From an uncultured Spirochaetales bacterium (GTDB lineage: Bacteria; Spirochaetota; Spirochaetia; Sphaerochaetales; Sphaerochaetaceae), in assembly GCA_937902565.1 (NCBI GenBank), contig CALFMX010000327.1:1-24039 (forward strand): 24,039 bases of DNA, written 5' to 3'. Within the stretch, counting starts at the first letter, position 1. Each line of letters begins with the position of its first letter. This document shows, in pieces, positions 14,907-22,544 of this stretch. The position numbers and the translations under genes are program-made. The notes below the pieces were generated by a model that saw only the letters and a program-made list of their open reading frames with translations, ran no database searches and had not been told where the DNA came from.

Positions 14907-16484
14907 ATGAAAAAACAGCGTGTTTTATTGATCGCCCTTGTCGCGATGCTCTCTCTTGTCGCCCTTCCTGTTTTCAGCCAGGGATCGAAAGATACAGCAG
15001 CGGCAACCGGACCTGTAACCATCGAACTATGGTATGGTGCAGCCGTCACCGAAGCGGGACCGCCACCGGCCGACTGGGTTGGCTTCGATATCATCAAGGA
15101 GAAGCTCAACATTGACCTCAAGCTCACCGCCTTGCCCTCCAACGAGAGTGACCAGGACGTGAAGATCCAGGCCGCCGCGGCCGCGAACAACCTGCCCGAC
15201 CTCTTCATGGTCCGCCGTGACGTACTGGGCAGACTGGTGGGCCAGGGCCTCGTTGCCTCGGTTGATGACCTCTACGCAAAGATGCCGGTTCGCACGGCAA
15301 CCCACTACGACAGCGTCAGCCAGAGCCATGCCCGCTTCAATGGCAAGAGCTATGGCCTCGCCGATCCGGGGTCGATCAACAAGAATGAGGGCCTCCTGAT
15401 CCGCAAGGACTGGCTGGACAACCTCGGCCTCTCGGTGCCCACGACCCTTGATGAGCTGATGACAGTCATGCACGCCTTCACCTACAACGACCCCGACGGC
15501 AACGGCAAGAACGACACCTACGGCTACGGGGCCTTCCAGGAGGTCAACAACTACGAAGCGTGGCCCGGCCGTCGCCTTGAGCCCCTCTTCGGTGCCTTCG
15601 GTGTTGATGGGACCTGGAGCATGCGTGCCGAAGATCCCGGCCTGATGGTTCTCAAGAGCGAGTTCTACGATGCGATGACCTTCCTCAAGAAGATGGTCGA
15701 CGACGGGGTGATGGATCCCAACTGGCTCGCATACAAGAAGGATGACTTTAGGGCTGCATGGAAGCAGGGGCGCTTTGGTGTGATGCGTGAGCAGAATGCC
15801 GCCTTTGCCGCCGAGTCCAACTATGCACCCTTCGACAAGAACTTCCCCAATGGTGAGTGGATCATCGTCGATGCCCCTGTCGGCCCCAATGGCCACGCCT
15901 CGATCGGGCCCTACACTGCATCGTTCCGCATCTATGCCATCAGTGCAAAGGCGGAGAAGGCAGGCAAGAAGGACAAGATCGCCGAGTTGCTTGAGTGGAT
16001 GGCCAGTGATGAGGGGTACTACCTCCTGGGCTGGGGAGTCGAGGGGGTCAACTACACCCTGGACAAGAACGGGGTACCGGTTGCCGATGGTGTCGCCAAT
16101 CGTGACCTCGCCTTCTCCGGACCGGTGGGACAGACGGTGACACAGCTGCGCAACATGGTCTTCTACAACGGGGACATCGAGCTCTTGGCCCGCTATCCCA
16201 AGTACACCACAGCAACGAGCAAGAAGGAGATGAGTGCCCTTGACGTGCTGCGCGTGATGCAGACCAAGGATTGGACCGCTGCTGTCGGCAGTGATACCCT
16301 GCCGATCGCCAACGCTGACCTCAAGCGCTTCTACGAGCAGGGCCTCAGTGAGTTCATCACCGGCAAGCGTGTCCTGAACAAGGCCAACTGGGACAAGTGG
16401 ATCGAAGAGTTCAAGAAACTCGGTGGGCAGAGCTGGAATGATGCCGGCGTTGCCTTTGCAAAAGAGAACTCCTTGCTCATCTAA
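14907..16484 (+). CDS. Extracellular solute-binding protein of the CUT1 oligosaccharide importer
   Basis: 525 residues. A signal peptide of about 24 residues (KKQR, hydrophobic core, VFS) ends without a cysteine, so it is predicted to be a soluble periplasmic protein rather than a lipoprotein, unlike the LipO proteins of Firmicutes. The mature part is a family-1 type binding protein: VTIELWYG near the start, NNLPDLFMVRR, and the insert NDPDGNGKNDTYGYG (residues 194-208), an EF-hand-like Asp/Asn loop seen in LipO-type proteins that suggests bound calcium. It would capture oligouronides or rhamnogalacturonan fragments for the two permeases upstream. The ribosome-binding site AAGGAGG is near perfect and the codons at the start are AT-richer, which fits high expression. 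A strong hairpin follows the stop. Confidence 0.93.
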   Translation: MKKQRVLLIALVAMLSLVALPVFSQGSKDTAAATGPVTIELWYGAAVTEAGPPPADWVGFDIIKEKLNIDLKLTALPSNESDQDVKIQAAAAANNLPDLFMVRRDVLGRLVGQGLVASVDDLYAKMPVRTATHYDSVSQSHARFNGKSYGLADPGSINKNEGLLIRKDWLDNLGLSVPTTLDELMTVMHAFTYNDPDGNGKNDTYGYGAFQEVNNYEAWPGRRLEPLFGAFGVDGTWSMRAEDPGLMVLKSEFYDAMTFLKKMVDDGVMDPNWLAYKKDDFRAAWKQGRFGVMREQNAAFAAESNYAPFDKNFPNGEWIIVDAPVGPNGHASIGPYTASFRIYAISAKAEKAGKKDKIAELLEWMASDEGYYLLGWGVEGVNYTLDKNGVPVADGVANRDLAFSGPVGQTVTQLRNMVFYNGDIELLARYPKYTTATSKKEMSALDVLRVMQTKDWTAAVGSDTLPIANADLKRFYEQGLSEFITGKRVLNKANWDKWIEEFKKLGGQSWNDAGVAFAKENSLLI

Positions 16485-16502
16485 GGGCACGGTGTAATGT
16501 GA

Positions 16503-16531
16503 TCGGCCACCCCCCGCAAGGAGGTGGCCGA
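16503..16531 (+). terminator. Intercistronic hairpin after the oligosaccharide-binding protein gene
   Basis: TCGGCCACC (16503-16511) pairs with GGTGGCCGA (16523-16531) across an 11-base loop, and CC...GG around a GCAA tetraloop can extend it. The bases after it are AT-rich but not a T run, so it may act as an attenuator or a 3' stabiliser that keeps the binding-protein mRNA more abundant than the GH105 message. The strand carrying AAGGAGGTG is in its 3' arm. Confidence 0.6.
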
Positions 16532-16566
16532 ATATATGATGAATTGTGGCAACAAGGGGTATATAG

Positions 16567-17670
16567 ATGGGTAGCCAAGAGGAAACGCGCTCCTTGCGCA
16601 TGGTTGAGAGTGTCATAGCACGGTACAAGAGCTCGCAGATGCGATGGCATTACGAGCATGGCTTGATGGTCCACAGCGCCCTCGAGGTTGCAAAAGTCTA
16701 TGACAAGGACGAGATCGTACGCTGGGCGTACTCGATGTATGACCCCTTCATCGCAGAGGATGGATCGATCGCCACCTACCGCCTCGGTGAGTACAACCTC
16801 GACCAGATCAACGCCGGCCGGGTGCTCTTCGCCCTCTATGAGTACAGCGGAGAAGAGCGCTTCATGTTGGCGGCAAACCTCCTCAAAAAGCAGCTGAATA
16901 CCCAGCCGAGGACCTTCGGTGGCATCTTCTGGCACAAGGAGATCTACCCCTGGCAGGTCTGGCTCGACGGCCTCTATATGCAAGGGCCCTTCAACGCCCA
17001 GTTCTGTGCCATCAGCGGGGACACGGTGGGGTATGACGATGTGGTACGCCAGGTGGTCGACACCTACAACACCCTCCTCGATGAGAGGACGGGCCTGCTC
17101 TACCACGCATGGGACGAGTCACGTGGCCAGCGCTGGAGTGATGAGAAGAGCGGGCACTCCCCGCACTTCTGGGGACGTGCCATCGGCTGGTACGCCATGG
17201 CGTGCCTTGACATCCTCGACTTCCTTCCTGCAAAGCATCCGGGTACCGGTGAGCTGAAGGCGATTATCAGGGCCCTGCTCAATAGCCTCCTGCCCTACCA
17301 GAGTGAGGGGGGCATGTGGTACCAGGTGGTTGATTTGGCAGGGCGCGAGGGCAACTACCTCGAGAGCTCCGCCACCGCGATGTTCGCCTACTCGATGCTG
17401 AAGGCGGCGCGTCTCGGCATTGTTGACCGGGATCCCTTTGTCCCGAGTGCGCTCCGCTCGCTCTCTGACCTTGAGGAGCGGTATCTGCGCACCGACGGGG
17501 AGGGGCACCTCCACCTTGGCGGGATTTGCAGTGTCGCAGGCCTCGGCGGCAACCCCTACCGCGACGGCTCCTTCCCCTACTACATCAAGGAACCGGTGGT
17601 GGAGGATGATTTCAAGGGGGTCGGCCCCTACGTCCTAGCCGTGCTGGAAGCCGAACGACAGAGCCTCTAA
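16567..17670 (+). CDS. GH105 unsaturated glucuronyl/rhamnogalacturonyl hydrolase
   Basis: 367 residues, the usual length for the YteR/RhiN family. It cleaves the terminal 4,5-unsaturated uronic acid from oligosaccharides made by pectate or rhamnogalacturonan lyases. Visible family marks are the (alpha/alpha)6-barrel motifs YNLDQINAGRVLF, the WQVWLDGLYMQGPF block with the catalytic Asp (D134), HFWGRAIGWYAMA (from H200), MWYQVVD and NYLESSATAMFAY. There is no signal peptide, so it works in the cytoplasm on imported oligomers. The ATG follows AAGGGG at 8 bases. It lies 82 bases after the binding-protein gene, behind the hairpin, and is probably cotranscribed at a lower level. Its likely product, unsaturated galacturonate, would need KdgF, KduI and KduD type steps to enter the KDG pathway. 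Confidence 0.93.
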   Translation: MGSQEETRSLRMVESVIARYKSSQMRWHYEHGLMVHSALEVAKVYDKDEIVRWAYSMYDPFIAEDGSIATYRLGEYNLDQINAGRVLFALYEYSGEERFMLAANLLKKQLNTQPRTFGGIFWHKEIYPWQVWLDGLYMQGPFNAQFCAISGDTVGYDDVVRQVVDTYNTLLDERTGLLYHAWDESRGQRWSDEKSGHSPHFWGRAIGWYAMACLDILDFLPAKHPGTGELKAIIRALLNSLLPYQSEGGMWYQVVDLAGREGNYLESSATAMFAYSMLKAARLGIVDRDPFVPSALRSLSDLEERYLRTDGEGHLHLGGICSVAGLGGNPYRDGSFPYYIKEPVVEDDFKGVGPYVLAVLEAERQSL

Positions 17671-17719
17671 GCCATTGTCTCTCCTGTATTTTTTGGTTAT
17701 AGCAACCCATTTTCTTTGT

Positions 17720-17748
17720 TTGACAACACTATGGGTGGGCTGTAGAAT
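17720..17748 (+). promoter_or_regulatory. Strong sigma-70-like promoter of the nucleoside operon
   Basis: A perfect TTGACA (17720-17725), a 17-base spacer and TAGAAT (17743-17748) lie in a locally AT-rich stretch, the best promoter match in the window. Transcription should start near 17755, giving a leader of about 46 bases before the ATG at 17802. The rest of the 131-base gap after the GH105 gene shows no terminator. Confidence 0.75.
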
Positions 17749-17752
17749 ACAA

Positions 17753-17771
17753 GAGCACAGATTCTGTGCTC
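17753..17771. promoter_or_regulatory. Perfect 8-3-8 palindrome at the transcription start of the nucleoside operon
   Basis: GAGCACAG-ATT-CTGTGCTC is a perfect inverted repeat beginning five bases after the -10 box, so it covers the start of transcription. It reads as a repressor operator; as RNA it would also form a hairpin at the very 5' end of the message, which could protect it from decay. No regulator gene lies next to it. Confidence 0.55.
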
Positions 17772-17801
17772 GGAAACCACGAACGAAAGGAGAGATAGGG
17801 A

Positions 17802-18884
17802 ATGAAGAAACTGATAGTTGCGCTTTGTATCCTCGCCGTCCTCACTTCAGCAGTCTTTGCAGGAGGGACTGCAGAAGGGGCAGCGAAGAAGAGTAACCTC
17901 CGTGTCGGCATGGTCACTGATGCCGGTACAATCGACGATAAGTCCTTCAACCAGGGAACCTGGGAGGGAATCCTTCGTGCAAGCAAGGACTTTGCCTTGG
18001 ATGTGAAGTACCTCAAGCCTGCCGGAACCACCGAGGCCGACTACCTCAAGGAGATCGGTAACCTCGTCGATGCCGGCTACAACATGGTTATCTGCCCGGG
18101 CTTCAAGTTCGAGACCGCCCTCTTTGAGGCGCAGGACAAGTACCCCAACGTGAAGTTCGTCATCCTTGATGGTGAGCCGCACAGCGCCGACTACTCCGTG
18201 TTCCGCATTGAGAAAAACGTGGTCGGGGTCTACTGGGCCGAGCATGAGAGCGGCTTCCTTGCCGGTCTCGCCGCTGCCCTGCAGTTCAAGAACGGCAACT
18301 TCGGCTTTATCGGAGGCATGGAGATCCCGGCAGTACAGAAGTTCAACTGGGGCTTCCAGCAGGGTGTCAAGTATGCGAATGCCAACCATGGCGCCAATGT
18401 TGTCATGAAACAGGAGAACAACCTCTACCAGGGTACCTTCGATGACATCGGGGCAGGCCAGCAGATTGCAGCCTCTATGTACGACCGCGGTGTGGACGTC
18501 ATCTTCGCCGCAGCCGGTGGTGTTGGAGTGGGTGTCATCAACGAGGCCAAGAACCGTGCCGCAGCCGGCAAGAAGGTCTGGGTCATCGGCGTTGACGTCG
18601 ACCAGTACTCCGAGGGTGTGATGCCCAACGGCAAATCGATCATCCTGACCAGTGCGATGAAGTACCTCGACCGTGCCTCCTATGACATGATCGAGAACGA
18701 ACTGAATGGACGCTTCCCGGGCGGCACGGTCCTCCACCTTGACGCCACCAACGACGGCGTTGGCATTCCGGTTGAGAACCCCAACCTCGACAAGAGCGTC
18801 ACCGATGAGGTGGCACGCGCCTACGCAATGCTGAAGAGCGGGGCGATCAAGGTCGCTGATACGGGTGACGGACTGTTCAAGTAA
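17802..18884 (+). CDS. BMP-family nucleoside-binding protein (PnrA/BmpA-like)
   Basis: 360 residues. A signal peptide of 20 residues ends VFA before GGTAEG, with no lipobox cysteine, so a soluble periplasmic protein is predicted; treponemal PnrA (TmpC) and Borrelia BmpA homologues are lipoproteins. The mature part shows BMP/PnrA motifs: VTDAGTIDDKSFNQGTWEG (D40, D46, N50 region, which stacks on and binds nucleosides in PnrA), ICPGFKFETALFEAQDKYP, GFIGGMEIPAV and VIGVDVDQY. It should capture purine nucleosides for the ABC importer encoded next, with the purine-nucleoside phosphorylase gene further on supporting that substrate. AAAGGAG precedes the ATG by nine bases. Confidence 0.94.
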   Translation: MKKLIVALCILAVLTSAVFAGGTAEGAAKKSNLRVGMVTDAGTIDDKSFNQGTWEGILRASKDFALDVKYLKPAGTTEADYLKEIGNLVDAGYNMVICPGFKFETALFEAQDKYPNVKFVILDGEPHSADYSVFRIEKNVVGVYWAEHESGFLAGLAAALQFKNGNFGFIGGMEIPAVQKFNWGFQQGVKYANANHGANVVMKQENNLYQGTFDDIGAGQQIAASMYDRGVDVIFAAAGGVGVGVINEAKNRAAAGKKVWVIGVDVDQYSEGVMPNGKSIILTSAMKYLDRASYDMIENELNGRFPGGTVLHLDATNDGVGIPVENPNLDKSVTDEVARAYAMLKSGAIKVADTGDGLFK

Positions 18885-18907
18885 GCGAGAGTAGCACTCT
18901 TTGTGAG

Positions 18908-18932
18908 GGGCCACCTCCTTGTGCGGTGGCCC
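18908..18932 (+). terminator. Intercistronic hairpin after the nucleoside-binding protein gene
   Basis: GGGCCACC (18908-18915) and GGTGGCCC (18925-18932) form a perfect 8-bp stem with a 9-base loop, followed by TTCTGC. The weak T tract suggests partial termination or 3' protection, giving more binding protein than ATPase and permease. The 5' arm and loop contain CACCTCCTT, the same as the conserved 3' end of 16S rRNA. Confidence 0.6.
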
Positions 18933-18968
18933 TTCTGCAAATTATCATGGTTCCCAAGGAGTCTGTCG

Positions 18969-20489
18969 ATGAGCCACGTGATCGAGATGCTGAACATCCG
19001 AAAGGAGTTTCCCGGGATTGTCGCCAACGATGATATCACCCTCCAGGTGAGAGAGGGGGAGATCCATGCCATCCTTGGCGAGAATGGAGCGGGTAAGTCC
19101 ACCCTCATGTCAATTCTCTTCGGCCTCTACCACGCCGATCGGGGAGTGATCAAGGTACGGGGGAAGGAGGTGCACATCCATAACCCGAACGATGCCAACG
19201 ACCTGGGTATCGGCATGGTTCACCAGCACTTCCAGCTCGTGCAGAACTTCACGGTCACCGAGAATATCATCCTGGGCAAGGAGGGGGGATTCTTCCTCGA
19301 CCGCAAGAGTGCCTCAAGGCGCATTGCTGCCCTCTCTGCCCAGTATGGGCTCAACATCGACCCCGATATGGTCATCGAGGATATCAGTGTGGGGATGCAG
19401 CAGCGCGTCGAGATCCTGAAGATGCTCTACCGCGATGCCAACATCCTGATCTTCGATGAGCCGACAGCGGTCCTCACTCCCCAGGAGATCGTGGATTTGA
19501 TCCAGATCATGCGCAACCTCGTCAAGGAGGGCAAGTCGATCATCCTGATCACCCACAAGCTCGCCGAGATCAAGGAGGTCGCCGATCGCTGTACGATCAT
19601 CAGGCGCGGCAAGCTCATCGGTGTCGTGGATGTAGATGATACCTCGGTGGCTACGATGGCCTCGATGATGGTGGGCCGTCCGGTGAGCTTCAAGGTTGAG
19701 AAGAAGCCGGCCCAACGCGGGCGGGATATCCTCGAGGTCCGTGACCTCAATGTGTTGAACAACAAGCGCCTTTTGGGGGTGAAGGGGTTCTCCCTCACCG
19801 TCAAGGCGGGAGAGATCGTCGGCATAGCCGGTGTCGACGGCAATGGGCAGAGCGAGCTCATCGAGGCCATTACCGGCCTCCGCCCGATCGAGAGTGGATC
19901 GGTCATCGTCGATGGCAATGACATCACCCACGCCGATGTCAGGCGACGCAACGAGGTCGGGGTCGGCCATATCCCCGAGGATCGGCAGAAGCGTGGCCTG
20001 GTCATGAGCTCGAGCCTCGCGGACAATGTGGCGGTCAAGGAGTACTACCGGCCCCCCTTCAGCAAGCGGGGAATCCTCGATGCCGCCTACCTTGGTGATT
20101 ATGCCCAGGAGGTCATCGACCGCTTCGATGTGCGCAGCGGCGAGGGGATCTACTCCCTGGCCGGCAAGCTCAGCGGCGGTAACCAGCAGAAACTCATCGT
20201 GGGACGCGAGATCAGCGGGGCGAGCGAGCTATTGATCGCAGTCCAGCCCACCCGGGGTCTGGATGTCGGGGCGATCGAGTACATCCATAGCCAGCTCGTC
20301 GCCCATCGGGACAAGGGATACGCCGTCCTGCTCGTCTCATTTGAGCTTGATGAGATCTTCAACCTCTCCGATCGGATAGCCGTCATGTTCGGCGGGGAGT
20401 TGGTCGATATCGTCAAGACGGAGGAGACCAATGAGGATGAGGTCGGCCTCATGATGGCCGGCATCGCAAGGAAGGAGGGCAGACGATGA
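18969..20489 (+). CDS. Nucleoside ABC transporter ATP-binding protein, two NBDs (YufO/NupO-like)
   Basis: 506 residues with two tandem nucleotide-binding domains. NBD1 has Walker A GENGAGKST (from G37), the family-type signature ISVGMQQRVEILK (about 139) and Walker B ILIFDEPTAVLTP (about 157). NBD2 has a degenerate Walker A GVDGNGQSEL (from 288, Gln in place of Lys), a canonical LSGGNQQK signature (401) and AVQPTRGLDVG. This asymmetry is normal for sugar- and nucleoside-type importers of the RbsA/YufO group. The ATG at 18969 follows AAGGAG; the longer frame upstream runs through the hairpin and is rejected. It powers the two permeases downstream and overlaps the first by four bases. Confidence 0.95.
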   Translation: MSHVIEMLNIRKEFPGIVANDDITLQVREGEIHAILGENGAGKSTLMSILFGLYHADRGVIKVRGKEVHIHNPNDANDLGIGMVHQHFQLVQNFTVTENIILGKEGGFFLDRKSASRRIAALSAQYGLNIDPDMVIEDISVGMQQRVEILKMLYRDANILIFDEPTAVLTPQEIVDLIQIMRNLVKEGKSIILITHKLAEIKEVADRCTIIRRGKLIGVVDVDDTSVATMASMMVGRPVSFKVEKKPAQRGRDILEVRDLNVLNNKRLLGVKGFSLTVKAGEIVGIAGVDGNGQSELIEAITGLRPIESGSVIVDGNDITHADVRRRNEVGVGHIPEDRQKRGLVMSSSLADNVAVKEYYRPPFSKRGILDAAYLGDYAQEVIDRFDVRSGEGIYSLAGKLSGGNQQKLIVGREISGASELLIAVQPTRGLDVGAIEYIHSQLVAHRDKGYAVLLVSFELDEIFNLSDRIAVMFGGELVDIVKTEETNEDEVGLMMAGIARKEGRR

Positions 20490-21580
20490 AGAAAAAAAGC
20501 CGCCGGGCAACATCGAGCAACGCATTCCTCGTTGCTGTCAGTGCAGTGTTCCTCGGCCTCATCGGCGGAGCCGTCCTGATGGCCTTGATCGGCAGCAACC
20601 CCTTTACGGGGTTCTACTACCTCTTCCGTGGGGGCCTGATGAACATCGAGCGGGTGGGCAATACCCTGGCCACCGCCACCACCCTCATGCTGGTCGGCCT
20701 TTCAGTGGCCTTCGCCTTCAAGACCGGGCTCTTCAATATCGGGGCGAGCGGGCAGATGCTCATCGGTGGCCTCTGCGCAACGCTGGTGGCCCACAAGGTC
20801 TTCTTGCCCCGCCCACTCTTCTTGGTGGTCCTCATCGCCAGTGCCCTCATCGGAGGGGCGCTGTGGGGTGTGATCCCCGGCTTCCTGAAGGCCCGGTTCA
20901 ACGTCCACGAGGTCGTGGCGACGATCATGATGAACTGGATCGCCTACTGGTCGATCTACTACTTTGTCCCCGCCTACCTCAAGGGCCCATCGCTTGAGAC
21001 GGAGAGCGCCTCCATTGCGGTGAGCCAATCGCTGAGGGCTCCCTGGCTGACCAAGCTCTTCAACGGGTCATACATCAACTACGGCTTCTTCATCGCCATT
21101 GCCGCAGTGATCATCATCCGCTTCATCCTCGACAAGACGACCCTGGGCTTCGGTCTCAAGGCTGTCGGGTCGAACCGCTTCTGCGCCGAATACGCGGGGA
21201 TCAAGGTCAATCGCAACGTCATCATCTCGATGATGATCGCCGGCTCGCTTGCCGGCCTTGCCGGTCTCTCCTTCTACACCGGCTACTCACGCAACATGCA
21301 GATCGGGGTCCTCCCCGCCCAGGGCTTTGATGGAATCGCCGTAGCCCTCCTGGGAGCCTCCAATCCATTGGGGGTGCTGTTCAGCTCGCTCTTCTTCGGT
21401 GTTCTGCAATCCGGCAAGGGGTTCATGAACGCAATGACCTCGGTTCCTCCGGAGATTGCCGACTCGATCATCGCCGTCATCATCTACTTTACCGCGACCA
21501 GCGTGCTCTTCCAGCGCTTCTGGGATCGGATCACCAGGTACCGCAGGTCTCGCCATCCTGAACAGAGTGAGGAGGAGTAA
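20486..21580 (+). CDS. Nucleoside ABC transporter permease 1 (YufP/NupP-like)
   Basis: 364 residues with a basic N-terminus and about eight to ten membrane helices, branched-chain-amino-acid/ribose permease superfamily. Motifs typical of BMP-linked permeases include GLSVAFAFKTGLFNIGASGQMLIGG, FNVHEVVATIMMNWIAYW, LKAVGSNRFCAEYAGI and GFDGIAVALLGASNPLG. It pairs with the next gene to form the channel for purine nucleosides. The ATG overlaps the ATPase stop (ATGA), with GGAGGGCAG upstream acting as ribosome-binding site. Confidence 0.94.
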   Translation: MKKKSRRATSSNAFLVAVSAVFLGLIGGAVLMALIGSNPFTGFYYLFRGGLMNIERVGNTLATATTLMLVGLSVAFAFKTGLFNIGASGQMLIGGLCATLVAHKVFLPRPLFLVVLIASALIGGALWGVIPGFLKARFNVHEVVATIMMNWIAYWSIYYFVPAYLKGPSLETESASIAVSQSLRAPWLTKLFNGSYINYGFFIAIAAVIIIRFILDKTTLGFGLKAVGSNRFCAEYAGIKVNRNVIISMMIAGSLAGLAGLSFYTGYSRNMQIGVLPAQGFDGIAVALLGASNPLGVLFSSLFFGVLQSGKGFMNAMTSVPPEIADSIIAVIIYFTATSVLFQRFWDRITRYRRSRHPEQSEEE

Positions 21581-21584
21581 GCGT

Positions 21585-22526
21585 ATGTGGACGACCCTCA
21601 GTAGTATTTTCCCCTATGCCATCGCCTATACAATCCCCCTCCTGATTACCGCCCTCGGCGGCCTCTACTGTGAGCGCAGTGGTGTGACCAACCTCGGCCT
21701 CGAGGGCCTGATGCTGGTCGGCTACTTCGCTTCAGCCATCACCATCCGGCTCCTGGAGCCGACGATGGCGATGCACCCGACCTCCCTGCTCATCCTCGGT
21801 TTGGTCGCCGGCGTTGTTGCCGGGGCCCTCTTCAGCCTCCTGCACGCCTTCGCGTCGATCAACTTGAAGGCTGACCAAGTCATCAGCGGGACAGCGATCA
21901 ACATGCTCGCCGGCGCGATCACCGTCTACCTCGCCCGGCTGATCAGCGGCAGTGGCAACGTACGTATCAAGATGGGGATCATTCGCAAGAACATCCCTGT
22001 TCTGGCAAAGATCCCCATCATCGGCCCGCTCTTCTTCAGCCAGACCTACTGGACCACCTGGGTGGTCCTGATCATCTGGGCACTCTCATGGATGCTGCTC
22101 TACAAGACCAGCTTCGGCCTTCGCCTCAGGGCGTGTGGCGAGCACCCCTCCGCTGTCGAGTCGGCGGGGGTGAACGTCCACAAGATGCGGTACTTCGGCG
22201 TCATCATGAGCGGGGCGCTCTCCGGCCTCGGTGGTGCCGTCATCCTCATCACCTACAGTGGTGAGTTCCACGGCTCCGTCGCTGGATTGGGCTTCCTCTC
22301 CATCGCCGCGCTCATCTTCGGCCAGTGGAAACCACTGGGGATCCTCGGGGCAACCTTCTTCTTCGGAAGTGCCACCACCATAGCCAATGTCAGTCAGGTC
22401 ATCCCCTCGCTGTCGGTGGTCCCCCCCGTCATCTTCAAGGTCTTCCCCTATGTCGCGACGCTGGTGGCCCTGGTCCTCTTCTCGAAGAAGTCCGCTGCGC
22501 CGAAGGCGAGCGGCCAACCGTTCTAA
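21585..22526 (+). CDS. Nucleoside ABC transporter permease 2 (YufQ/NupQ-like)
   Basis: 313 residues and about eight membrane helices. The start SSIFPYAIAYTIPLLITALGGLYCERSGVTNLGLEGLMLVG is characteristic of the second permease of BMP-type nucleoside importers, as are LKADQVISGTAINMLAGAIT, LRACGEHPSAVESAGVNV and GLGFLSIAALIFGQWKPLG. The ATG at 21585 lies four bases after the previous stop, and its GAGGAG ribosome-binding site is part of the upstream gene's last codons. The longer frame upstream is a shadow of permease 1. Confidence 0.94.
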   Translation: MWTTLSSIFPYAIAYTIPLLITALGGLYCERSGVTNLGLEGLMLVGYFASAITIRLLEPTMAMHPTSLLILGLVAGVVAGALFSLLHAFASINLKADQVISGTAINMLAGAITVYLARLISGSGNVRIKMGIIRKNIPVLAKIPIIGPLFFSQTYWTTWVVLIIWALSWMLLYKTSFGLRLRACGEHPSAVESAGVNVHKMRYFGVIMSGALSGLGGAVILITYSGEFHGSVAGLGFLSIAALIFGQWKPLGILGATFFFGSATTIANVSQVIPSLSVVPPVIFKVFPYVATLVALVLFSKKSAAPKASGQPF

Positions 22527-22544
22527 CGTATTTTGGAGGCGTAT

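Noticed and set aside
15027..16628. 533-codon open frame on the minus strand opposite the oligosaccharide-binding protein gene
   Set aside because: Antisense to a clear binding protein with signal peptide and strong ribosome-binding site; the shadow has no recognisable domain.
17671..17719. Possible terminator or riboswitch between the GH105 gene and the nucleoside operon
   Set aside because: No stem of useful length is present, and the leader after the promoter is too short for a purine riboswitch.
17847..18914. 355-codon open frame on the minus strand opposite the nucleoside-binding protein gene
   Set aside because: Almost exact mirror of the BMP gene, no ribosome-binding site or family resemblance.
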